A stretch of DNA of 32,957 nucleotides from Bacteroidales bacterium. GTDB lineage: Bacteria; Bacteroidota; Bacteroidia; Bacteroidales; JAFGHD01. The stretch spans positions 1 through 32,957 of the forward strand of contig JAFGHD010000049.1 in the NCBI GenBank assembly GCA_016939365.1, given 5' to 3'. The notes beneath the pieces were generated by a model. That model did not search any database and was not told where the DNA came from. It saw nothing but the letters and a program-made list of their open reading frames with translations. The position numbers were made by a program, and so were the translations under genes. Within the stretch, counting starts at the first letter, position 1. The number at the start of each line of letters is the position of its first letter. This document shows, piece by piece, positions 16,045-25,400 of the stretch.

Positions 16045-16545
16045 ATGAGTATCCGCGCTGAAGTCAGGACTCCCGATCCTGAAGCCGTCCGCAAAATAGT
16101 GAAATCCACAGGTTTTTTCAGGGATGATGAGATCGCCGTTGCGGTTGAGTTGGTGGAAGAAACACTGTTGAAAGGAAAGGATTCCGGATATGAATTCCTG
16201 TTCATTGATCACAAGGATAATCCGGTTGCCTACAGTTGTTTTGGACTGATACCCTGCTCGCTTCTGAGCTGGGATCTGTACTGGATCGTCACCCATCATC
16301 AATACCGGGGAAAGGGATTGGGATCAATGCTCCTGATGGAAACCGAAAGGATTGTCCAGGCGCGGGGAGGTAAAGCCGTATATGCTGAAACCTCATCCAA
16401 GGAACAATACCTGCCCACCCGGATGTTTTATGAGAAGAACGGTTATACCATCAAAGCCCGCTTCGAGGACTTTTATGATCTGGGTGATGATAAAATTGTT
16501 TATATGAAACTCACGGGGAGCGCTGAAGTCTCCCCGCGAGTTTAA
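16045..16545 (+). CDS. GNAT family N-acetyltransferase
   Basis: A 166-residue GNAT acetyltransferase. The acetyl-CoA pyrophosphate-binding motif A is YRGKGLGS (87-94) after the central strand LYWIVTHH; the last conserved helix/strand is RMFYEKNGYTIKARFEDFYD (126-145), typical of amine acetyltransferases. The start at 16045 opens with MSIRAEVRTP, the usual first GNAT strand; ATGs at 16018 and 16021 are in frame and would overlap the ligase gene, adding 8-9 residues, so translational coupling is possible. Last gene of the operon, where it probably acetylates an amino group of the intermediate or product, in the manner of AblB acting on beta-lysine. A hairpin at 16510-16540 lies within its last codons. 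Confidence 0.85.
   Translation: MSIRAEVRTPDPEAVRKIVKSTGFFRDDEIAVAVELVEETLLKGKDSGYEFLFIDHKDNPVAYSCFGLIPCSLLSWDLYWIVTHHQYRGKGLGSMLLMETERIVQARGGKAVYAETSSKEQYLPTRMFYEKNGYTIKARFEDFYDLGDDKIVYMKLTGSAEVSPRV
16510..16543. terminator. Hairpin inside the last codons of the acetyltransferase gene
   Basis: The arms 16510-16520 (CTCACGGGGAG) and 16530-16540 (CTCCCCGCGAG) pair at 10 of 11 positions around a 9-base loop, followed by TTT and the stop codon. The minus-strand C25 peptidase gene ends 13 bases further on, so the structure may terminate transcription from both sides of this tight convergent junction. Confidence 0.5.
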
Positions 16546-16552
16546 GGTAATA

Positions 16553-17218
16553 TCAGGGAACCTGGCAGCCGTTACCGCTGTTGGGGCCCCATACTTCCAC
16601 CTTATCGCCGTTGTTCACCTGTCCATCAAGATTAAAATCGCCGTACAGGTAGCCTGATTGTCCGGATTGCTGCACCCAGACATCTATTTTATCGCCGTTG
16701 CCGATCTGACCGTCGCAGTCACCGTCACCTCCCATCATACCCCACAATCCGGGTTCTACCTGCTTGTGACCCAAGGAGCCGCCATAGGCCTGCCCCTCTC
16801 CGGTGGAAAAATCGTAAGTGAAAACGCCACCGTTAAGGATCAGCGGGTTGTTGGAAAGGACTCCCAGATGGTTGCGATGCCAGACCACTGCAAAGAGGTT
16901 CTGGCTGAAAGATGCTGCGAACATGAGGGGGCTGACGGCATCTGTTCCTGTAATGGAACCGTCAGAAAGGAGCAATCCTGCCTGAATGGCGATCTGTGTG
17001 CTCTGGTTGGCATTGGCTGCCGCATCGGCATCCCTGAGCTCAACAAGCACCCAATCCACCACATCGGGAGCCGGCGTTCCCTGTATGGTTTCCGTACCGG
17101 TGTAATACCAGGGGGCACCGCTGTAAGGCTGAACCATTGGAAAGTCCGGCATCCCGCACAGTATCGTATTCATTTGCCCGTTGTTGCAAGGCCCTTCGAG
17201 GATCACCTTCAGTGACAC
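16553..17218 (-). other. Shared C-terminal module, copy B
   Basis: Residues 1471-1691 of the C25 peptidase. Motifs are LEGP, QPYSGAPWYYTGTE, VDWVLVELRDA, WHRNHLGVLS, GLWGMMGGDGD, loops DGDCDGQIGNGD and DFNLDGQVNNGD, and the terminal GPNSGNGCQVP. The penultimate region carries Cys where copies A and D have Ser. Confidence 0.85.
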
Positions 17219-20200
17219 ATCATAACCCTGGCCAATGGTCAGGGTGGCAGGTACCACCATCAGAGGCGCGTCAGGATCATTGCTGTTGATGAGGATATCT
17301 GCGGTGTATGTGCCCAGGGGCAGAGTGCCTGCATCAAATCCCACGGTAATGTCATGGGTGACACCTGGGCCAACCGAATTGCTGACCATGTTGCCACCAT
17401 CGAGGGTAAGCCATGTGTAAGGAGGATTGTAGGTGTAATCCACCACCAGGTAAGGCTTGTTGGTCTCGTTCCATCCCTCGAATTTGATATAGTAGGAACT
17501 GGAGTTATCCCTGGAATCCATGCCCATACCGAACCAACCCTGAGCCAGGGCCGTTTCAAGATCGGCATTGGCCTGGGCATTCAGGGTATAGTTATGCCAA
17601 CCGGTCGCAAAGCTGCTGGATTCGTTCCGGTATACATACGCAAGGCTCTGGCTGTTGTGCGCCTGGATCCAGTCCTTCAGCTCGGAAGCGGTTGCCGTAA
17701 CCGGATCCATGGGCAATGATGTAGCACTCCAGTATGGATAATAGGTTTCATAGACATACCCATAAAACTCAATGCTGTTGATGGTCGATCCGACGGGAAT
17801 GGAACTCACATCAAACTTGAACCATCCGTCCTCACTGTTCCATCCGATCACCAGGCTGTTCTGCGTCTTGGAGGAGCCGTTGGTCGTGCCGCTCCAGTAT
17901 GGTTGGGCGGAAGGATAGACCGTGGCCACGTTGCGGGATTCAGCATTGTACACCACCTGGGCGGTGAAGTCCAGTGTCATGTCCCCGTTGTTGGCGATGG
18001 ACAGCATATCCTGGCAGGTGCCGGCAGGAGGGAGCATTTTATCAAAGGAGGCCGGAGCCGGCAGAATATCCGGACCCAGTCTGCCACAGCCAGTCACAGC
18101 CACATAGGACAGCGGTGTGTCGGGATCATTGCTGGCAATCTCCACATTGTCAGAAAAGCAAAGCGGTTGAGTGGGCTCGAAGGTCACATAAATATCCAGG
18201 CTGTTTCCCGGACCGACAAGGAAGGTGATGACATTCTTGCCTTGCTCCTTGAATAGACTGCCTTCGGTAACATCGCTGACACTATAGCCCTGTGGAGCGG
18301 TAATGGTACCGGTCAGGTTATCGCTTCCATTGTTGCTGATGGTAAAAGTCTCGGTTGAGTTTGTGCCGATGACCACATCCCCGAAGTCGATGAATACGGG
18401 AGATACGGCAATGTCCGGCTCGATGGCGGCCAGCGGCGGGAAGACGATGTAGTCGACCCATCCGCAGTCAGAACCACCTGTCATGGAAACGTCTTTGTCA
18501 TAAACCCATCTGAAGGTATGCAGACCGGCGGGTACGAAGTAGGCCTCCCTGGCCCACCCCATCTCACCCGACCATTCCTCCTTGAGTGTCCCGTCAATAT
18601 AGAACTGAAGGAAGTCATAAGTTGCCTCAGAGGAGACCTTGCGGTAAAAGGAGATACTGTCCGAAGCCACCGTCTCGAGCACGATGAACAGTTCCGATGA
18701 CTGATAGTTTCCGGCAGGGCCAGATTTGGCACAATAGACCCCTTCCCAGGGAGCGGAGGAAGTTATTTCCCATGGGGCATTCCCTCCGAATTGCCAGGGG
18801 TAGCTTGCAAAACCGCCCGACTCCCAGTCTTCGATCACCAGGCCTACGGTCAGCATGAATGTCTCAATGAAACCATATGCTCCTGCAACGACATCGATAG
18901 TCAGGTCCACGACGGTACCAACCGGAGTTGCCGGATCGACAGTGATATTGAAAACTGCGGGTGCCGTGCTGCCTGCAGGGATGGCTCCCGGCACTGCAGT
19001 GCCCGAATTCACCGTTATATACGGGCTGGATGTGGTCAGACCGGCAGTGGCGTTGGGAGAAAGGCTGTGTCCGTTGTTGGCTACCGTAATGGTGACACCG
19101 GCGGTCTCACCCGGATCCAGCAGACCGTTGCCGTTGCCACCCGCAGCATCATCCACCTGTGGATAGCCGCTGGTCCCAAGGAGGGGTGCATGCAAGGCAA
19201 ATGAGAGATTGGAGCTCCAGGTCTCATTGCCATCGGTCACTTCGATCGTGAAAAGGGCAATATGCTCGTCGGGGGCGTTTGATGCCACGCTCAGACCGAA
19301 AGCACCGGCCTGAGAAGAAGTAGCCTGTGGCGGTATGTCCGGCCATGACTGAACCGGGTCGGTAATGGTAATATAAGGATCCATACTCATCAGGGTGGCT
19401 GTCAGGTTTGTTCCGGTAGTGCTGCCCATGTTTTTCAGGGTGACATCCAGCAGGATGCTCTCGCTGTAATCGGCCAGGCCATTGGCGTTTCCGGCTGCAT
19501 CATCAATCTGGAAGTTTTCCAGGAGTACATAAGGGCCTGTTGGTGAGGCTACAACCACCGTTCCGAAGAAAGGCTCACCGTTCTGGCGGGTGATCACGAC
19601 ATCAGCCGTACCGGGCACTGTAATCGGATCCAGCTGGACATCAGCCACACCCGTGGCATCTGCAACGGCTACACCATGCAGTACACCATCTTTTGAAATG
19701 GCTACATATGAATATGGATCGGTGTTCACCACAAAGGAGGTTGAGGCCAGGGGCATCAGGGGATCATAGGAGGCTGAAATAGACGGAGGCACCGAAAAAT
19801 AAATCATCACAGAAGGGTCTCCCATCAGGTGGTATATTTCCCAGTAGTAGGTTTCCCTGCTGGATCCGGACTGTGTTACGGCCAGGTTGCCCGCAGATAC
19901 CATCTGGCCCTGCGTGACATACCATTCGGCCAGGGGCTCGCCATGGTCATGAAAAGTTCTGTCGTAGGCACCCAGATGGCTCGGATTGTAGGTTGGATTG
20001 GCTGAGATGGCCTCAAACCCTACACCCCACCAGAAATCCTCATCCCAGTAAGTGCTGTTGGAGCCACCAATGTACCCCAGAGCGCCCTTGTCCGCCGCGC
20101 GGAGGATCTCCTCTCCAAAACAGGTTGTCTGAAACTCCAATGAAGAACAGCAGTTGCCCACCATCAAAGGGTATTTGTGCGCGTTCGTCAATGCGGAGAT

Positions 20201-21628
20201 ATGGCTGATCGTGAAGCTGGGATCGGCCCAGCCATTGGTGCTGCAATGGGCCGTATAGTTGGCATATGCAACACCATCGCTGACATTCTGCCTGATCAGC
20301 TGGGAATAGTTGCCCCCGGAGGGTTCAGGCTGCAGATAGGTGTGCGAGTATAGCCCGTGCGCCGCATTAAAATAATAGGTAGTCCCGTAGTTGATCTGGC
20401 CGTTGCCCCACGTTTGCGCATGGGAAGCATCCGCACCGGACACCATCACCACCTCACCCAGGAAAGCCGGATCAGGCATCAGGTATTGCTCGTATTCCAG
20501 GGTCTTGTCGATCTGAGGCTGCAACTGGGTCAGGTTGGTAGCAGAGAATCTGCCGTAAAAACACTCGGGGTAGAGGTCATTGGTATATTCGCAATAATAA
20601 AGATCGGTCACATGCGACCCTGCCGTACCATTGAAGGTGGGTATCTGTGCCACATCTCCCACGAATAGAACAAAACTGTGGGGATGGTATCCTGAAGGGG
20701 GACTGAGGAACAGATTCTTCAGATAGGTCTTGATCGAAGTGGTCGTGGTGCCTACATTTGGATCATTCGTGTAAGCTTCAATGATCCGGAAACCCTTCTT
20801 CGTCTTCCACTGGATAAAGGGTTGCAGCGCCGCCTGAAACATCGGATCGGAAACGATCACATAGGTAACAGGCTCATCCATAATCAGCGAATCCGTCGTC
20901 ACCGGCTGGTAATTGGCTACAAAACTGTATATTCCTTCAAACCAGGGCGAGAAATACTTCTTCCGTGCCGCTTCAGTCGCCTGAATATCCGCCCCGGTGT
21001 ACTCCACCATGGCCTCCAGGTGGGTAATGATCCTCAATACTTTTTGAACAGGATTGTACTGAAACGGTGAGACTTCCAGACGGGCCAGCCTGAAGCCTCT
21101 CATCGAGCCCAGTATGTTGACGGTCACCGGATCCTGTCCCAGGAATTTGTCCATACCGTAAGTTTCCCAGTTCACAACGAAATCCAGGTCGTACGGGTCC
21201 TCAATATTCTTGGAGACGGGCGGCTGCGCAGGGATGATCAGGTTCTGAATGTCCGCCGAGGACAGATCCAATTCCGAGTAAGACACCGAAAGGATCCTTA
21301 CCGTCGCCTCTGCGCCGGCAGGTATCCCGATCAACCTCCTCAGCACGGGAATTTTCGGATCGCCCTCAACCGTTGAGTACCCATATCCGGCTATAGTTAC
21401 CTGAGTGAAGACACCTTCACGCGTGTTCACATCCACATAGCTGAATTCCCCTACAGAGCTGGTGAAACGCAATAGCGAGTAGTCACTTTGAAGGATGGAG
21501 AACTCTGTACTTCCTCCACCCGGAACCTTCACATCGCCTGCCATAAGCCTCACACCTGAAAGTAAAACCAACATGCCGGTGAGACATATCATGGCAAAGC
21601 AGAAGAATTTGTTACACAGGGTTTTCAT
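16553..21628 (-). CDS. Gingipain-type C25 cysteine peptidase, giant modular secreted protein
   Basis: A 1691-residue secreted peptidase. The signal peptide ends near 30 (RLMAGD). A C25 propeptide-like region (about 40-240, with GDPKIPVLRRLIGIP) is followed by the catalytic domain (about 250-610): YVIVSDPMF, FVLFVGDVAQIP, ANYTAHCS with the probable catalytic His461, and VGNCCSSLEF with the nucleophile at Cys493 or Cys494. Then come an Ig-like domain (about 615-700), two CARDB-like domains each opening with DDAAGNxNGL (about 708-930), a jelly-roll domain with FYRKVSSEATYDFLQFYIDG (about 930-1065), an ASH-like domain (about 1070-1180), a DNRLRE-like domain (about 1225-1400), a BACON-like domain, and the shared C-terminal module (1471-1691). 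The start at 21628 (MKTL) is chosen over 21670 by signal-peptide position. It probably acts at the cell surface or outside. No type A T9SS tail is seen. Confidence 0.88.
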   Translation of the reverse strand: MKTLCNKFFCFAMICLTGMLVLLSGVRLMAGDVKVPGGGSTEFSILQSDYSLLRFTSSVGEFSYVDVNTREGVFTQVTIAGYGYSTVEGDPKIPVLRRLIGIPAGAEATVRILSVSYSELDLSSADIQNLIIPAQPPVSKNIEDPYDLDFVVNWETYGMDKFLGQDPVTVNILGSMRGFRLARLEVSPFQYNPVQKVLRIITHLEAMVEYTGADIQATEAARKKYFSPWFEGIYSFVANYQPVTTDSLIMDEPVTYVIVSDPMFQAALQPFIQWKTKKGFRIIEAYTNDPNVGTTTTSIKTYLKNLFLSPPSGYHPHSFVLFVGDVAQIPTFNGTAGSHVTDLYYCEYTNDLYPECFYGRFSATNLTQLQPQIDKTLEYEQYLMPDPAFLGEVVMVSGADASHAQTWGNGQINYGTTYYFNAAHGLYSHTYLQPEPSGGNYSQLIRQNVSDGVAYANYTAHCSTNGWADPSFTISHISALTNAHKYPLMVGNCCSSLEFQTTCFGEEILRAADKGALGYIGGSNSTYWDEDFWWGVGFEAISANPTYNPSHLGAYDRTFHDHGEPLAEWYVTQGQMVSAGNLAVTQSGSSRETYYWEIYHLMGDPSVMIYFSVPPSISASYDPLMPLASTSFVVNTDPYSYVAISKDGVLHGVAVADATGVADVQLDPITVPGTADVVITRQNGEPFFGTVVVASPTGPYVLLENFQIDDAAGNANGLADYSESILLDVTLKNMGSTTGTNLTATLMSMDPYITITDPVQSWPDIPPQATSSQAGAFGLSVASNAPDEHIALFTIEVTDGNETWSSNLSFALHAPLLGTSGYPQVDDAAGGNGNGLLDPGETAGVTITVANNGHSLSPNATAGLTTSSPYITVNSGTAVPGAIPAGSTAPAVFNITVDPATPVGTVVDLTIDVVAGAYGFIETFMLTVGLVIEDWESGGFASYPWQFGGNAPWEITSSAPWEGVYCAKSGPAGNYQSSELFIVLETVASDSISFYRKVSSEATYDFLQFYIDGTLKEEWSGEMGWAREAYFVPAGLHTFRWVYDKDVSMTGGSDCGWVDYIVFPPLAAIEPDIAVSPVFIDFGDVVIGTNSTETFTISNNGSDNLTGTITAPQGYSVSDVTEGSLFKEQGKNVITFLVGPGNSLDIYVTFEPTQPLCFSDNVEIASNDPDTPLSYVAVTGCGRLGPDILPAPASFDKMLPPAGTCQDMLSIANNGDMTLDFTAQVVYNAESRNVATVYPSAQPYWSGTTNGSSKTQNSLVIGWNSEDGWFKFDVSSIPVGSTINSIEFYGYVYETYYPYWSATSLPMDPVTATASELKDWIQAHNSQSLAYVYRNESSSFATGWHNYTLNAQANADLETALAQGWFGMGMDSRDNSSSYYIKFEGWNETNKPYLVVDYTYNPPYTWLTLDGGNMVSNSVGPGVTHDITVGFDAGTLPLGTYTADILINSNDPDAPLMVVPATLTIGQGYDVSLKVILEGPCNNGQMNTILCGMPDFPMVQPYSGAPWYYTGTETIQGTPAPDVVDWVLVELRDADAAANANQSTQIAIQAGLLLSDGSITGTDAVSPLMFAASFSQNLFAVVWHRNHLGVLSNNPLILNGGVFTYDFSTGEGQAYGGSLGHKQVEPGLWGMMGGDGDCDGQIGNGDKIDVWVQQSGQSGYLYGDFNLDGQVNNGDKVEVWGPNSGNGCQVP

Positions 21629-21735
21629 AAAATGGGTTTTTGAATTATTTTCTCGATATGTTCCCACCAATCATACGGGGTTAAATCATCACACCCCTGG
21701 GCCGATTCCCATCAGCCGGTCGTTTGAACAGGCAT

Positions 21736-21771
21736 CCGGATCCTCACCATAGCGGGCAAGGATCCGGTTTT
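21736..21771. terminator. Possible terminator hairpin downstream of the carboxypeptidase gene
   Basis: CCGGATCC (21736-21743) and GGATCCGG (21760-21767) form a perfect 8-base stem with a 16-base loop. On the plus strand it is followed by TTTT, but the gene it would serve is on the minus strand, where no T-run follows. It may still slow or end transcription, or protect the mRNA end. Confidence 0.35.
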
Positions 21772-21803
21772 AAAATTTCAAGGTACATAGAGGCTTTCGA
21801 ACA

Positions 21804-22469
21804 TCAGGGTACCTGGCATCCCCTGCCGGCATTCGGACCCCAGATATCGATCTTATCACCGTTATTCACCTGGCCGTTCATATCAAAATCGCCGTTCAGG
21901 TATCCCGACATTCCTGACTGTACCACCCAAACATCCATCTTGTCGCCGGTGGATATCTGTCTGTCGCCGTTACCATCTCCGCCGATCATCCCCCAGACAC
22001 CTGTTGCCAGTTCCTTGAGGCTATTGGTTCCGCCAAATGCCTTGCTTGAGTTGTCAGTGAAATCCCATAAATATACTCCGCCGGAAAGGGTTAAAGGCGC
22101 TCCCGACATGATCCCCAGATGGTTCCTGTGCCAGATCACGACATAAAGGTTGTCTGTGATGTCCAGGGCAAACGTCAGGGGGCTGGAACCGTCAAGGCTC
22201 ACAACATCGCCGAATTGCATCACGAAAGCCGCCTGCCTTGCGATAATGGAATCTGCAGTTGCGGTGGCGGCACTTCCTGTCGTTTCCCTAAGTTCCACCA
22301 GTACCCAGTCGATCACGTCACTGTTGGGTATGGCCGCCACACTTTCTGTACCATTATAATTCCATGGTGGGTTGTTGTAAGGCTGGCTGAGCGGGACATA
22401 TCCCAGGTTGTTGAGGTAGTTGGCCATGAACATGCCTGTAAAGGGTCCTTCGAGGTTGACTGTGATATC
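21804..22469 (-). other. Shared C-terminal module, copy C
   Basis: Residues 1222-1442 of the carboxypeptidase. Motifs are LEGPF, QPYNNPPWNYNGTESV, IDWVLVELRET, WHRNHLGIMS, GVWGMIGGDGN, loops DGNGDRQISTGD (Arg in place of the usual Gly at loop position 6) and DFDMNGQVNNGD, and terminal GPNAGRGCQVP. Like copy B it has Cys in the tail. Confidence 0.85.
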
Positions 22470-25400
22470 CAGGATGGCCACGCCGCCTAGTTCAAGGCTG
22501 ACAGGAATGATCACCTGAGGATTGACCGGGTCGTTGCTGGTCACGGTGATCTCTGCCTGGTAGAGGCCTGGAACCATTCCCGTTGAATTGGCATGGACCA
22601 CCATATCCAGTGTACCTCCTGCAGGAGGCACCACTCCGGTGGCATTGCTTGTGATACTCAGCCAGTTGGATCCTGACTGGTATGCGATCGAGGTGGAATA
22701 GGATAATGACCCGGTACCTGTATTGGTCACAGTGACGGTCTCATCCTGCCCTGAATTGGGAGGAAGTATATAGCTGATGCTGGAGGGAGAGATCCCGATG
22801 ACTGCAATACCGCTTTCCCCGCCAATCCAGAAATCATCGATGGCCATGTCACTGGTGTAATTGGTGCCGGTAATTCCACGGAACCTGATCTTTATGGTCT
22901 GCCCCAGGTAGGCATTCAGATCTACGGTTTTCTGGTACCAGGCATTTCCCTGGTTCCCCGAAATGGCAGGCATGATGTCATTGATCCAGGTGCTGTTGGT
23001 ATAGATATCGACATGAAGGCTGCCCATAGCTGTACCATACATATGATACCAGAACTTCATCTCTATGGAGGTCATTCCGGCCAGGTCGAACATAGGCGAT
23101 ATCAGGTTGGCCGTCTTGTTGGGATAATTGGGACTTGAAGATTCGGTGTACACGTAATAACCCGTTCCGGTGGTATGATCACCGGAGGGTCCGGTTCCGG
23201 AGGAGGGAGTGCCTCCCGCATCCACGGTCCAGTCGAAGTCATCACCCGTCGCATTGATCCAGGCATATGGCATTTGCCCGCCCTCCTCGAAGTCCTGCTC
23301 GTAAGGCAAGGCAAAACCGGATATCCCGGAACCCGTTACTGTGATGATCACATTTCCGCCGGTAGCATTATGGGTGATGACCACATCACCGTTGTAGCCC
23401 TGGATGGCCATCGGTGCAAAGGTGAGGTTGAATGTCTTTGACGATCCGGGATTGACGGAATATGAGAGTGTGTTGTCGGCAAGGTTCACAGTATAACACG
23501 CAGGTGTGGTGATGTTTCCGCTGAGAAGGGCACTGCCGGTGTTGGATATGATAAATGTCTTGGTAAGCTGGTCTCCCACGAAGACGCCGCCGTAATCCAG
23601 TGAAAGGGGTGAGACACTGATGGCTGGAGCCGGAGGAGCCAACGGCGGGAAGATGATATAGTCCACCCAGGCACAATCCGATCCGCCCACAGTATTCGCA
23701 TCCTTCATATACGTCCATGTAAAGGTATGATTGCCCGTGCCGACAGGGAAACTCACTTCACTCCAGGCAACAGTGCCGGCCCACTTATTCTGCAGGGCAC
23801 CGTCGATATAAAACTCAAGGAAATCATATCCGGCCTCCGAGGATACCTTCCTGGCAAAAGAAAGCTGGCCGGCGGCCAGGACATTGACGGTAAGGTACAT
23901 GGTGGTCGTGGCATTGTTACCGATCACACCCGATCTGGCGCAGTAGATACCTTCATACGGCGCTACATTGGTGATGGTCCAGTTGGCGCTGCCACTGAAC
24001 TGCCAGGGGAAGGCAGAGAAGTTGCCCGTCTCGAAATTCTCCACGATCAGCCCTACTGTGAAATTCAGGTTGAAACTCGCCGTGTAGGCACCGCTGTTGG
24101 CCGTGACATCCAGGTTGAAGCCTGCAACATGCCCGATCGGGGTGCCTGCATCCACCGAAAAGGTAAAGGTTCCCGTACCGGTCATTCCGGGCTGTATCGT
24201 GCCGAAATTCGCATTGCCGGTGATCATGGTGATATAGGATGAGAGCGTGCTCAACACTCCTGAGGTATTTGATGCGGGCTGATCGCCGTTATTCCTGAGT
24301 GTCACGATCAGGTTGGCTGTTTCTCCCGGATCAAGGCGACCGTTATTGTTGCCCATGGCATCGTCGATCTGGGTGTCGTAGACAACCAGGTAAGGTCCCG
24401 GTATAGGTTCAAATGCTTCAATGGCATCCAGGTCATATCCGGCGTCGGCGATCACTGCCGTTCCGTCGCCGTCGTCCAGTATCCTGATATACTGTGCTTC
24501 AATAAGGCTTCCGTTTGCAAGGTCGAATTCGGCTGTGCCGGTAGCCGTACCCAGGCTGATCCAGGGTCCGTCAATATCATTGGATGCAAAGCATGTGTAC
24601 CCCTCGGGGGAAACATCTCCCTCATGCACCTTGAAATCATTTCCGGGTGTATCCTGGATGGGATTCTGCATATCTACAACCACCCAGCCGTTTTTACCGA
24701 TCGAATAGTTTATGTCGTCAGGGGCCCCGGTTGCAGCAGGGGTGTAACCCTCATCCGAATGATTGTTATCCGGAATCTGGCTGCTGCTGATGCGGTAGCC
24801 GTAGTGACCCTGGAGCGGCTGCAGCTGGACATTGGCAATGGTATTGTTCATACTGGTCACCACCACGCCGTTCACCATCTGGGTCTGGTAGCCGTTGGCC
24901 ACCACCCTGAGGTTATAGGTTCCGGGATTCAGGAACTTATGATAATCGCCCACCACCGGATCGGAGAAAACGGGATAATTGCTCCCCACATAGATCAGTG
25001 CGGCTACCGGCAATCCGGTTGTGGCATCAGTAACCGTTCCGCTCACACCATAACCGCCATATTCGATCATCTTGATCATGGAGGGCTTGTTGTAATTGTA
25101 GTACATCATGATCTGGCTCGTTGGCGGCTGCTTGCTGTAAGAAATCTCCATGGTGAAGCTGACCGTGCCCATGATGCCGTAATTGCAGTCCTTGGTGCTG
25201 CCGTTGATGGGGTACATTCCGCTGTAACCCTGATGGTAAGGCAGGCTGGAATAGCCGGAGTTATTTGAATATATCCCGGCGATAGTATGAATATGAGGCT
25301 GATCGGGCGCCACATCGGGCCGGTAGCTCCAGGGGTAGGAGATCTCCTCTGTGCCGCTGTGATAGGTGATATGAATCACTGCCTGGTGATCGAGCATCCA

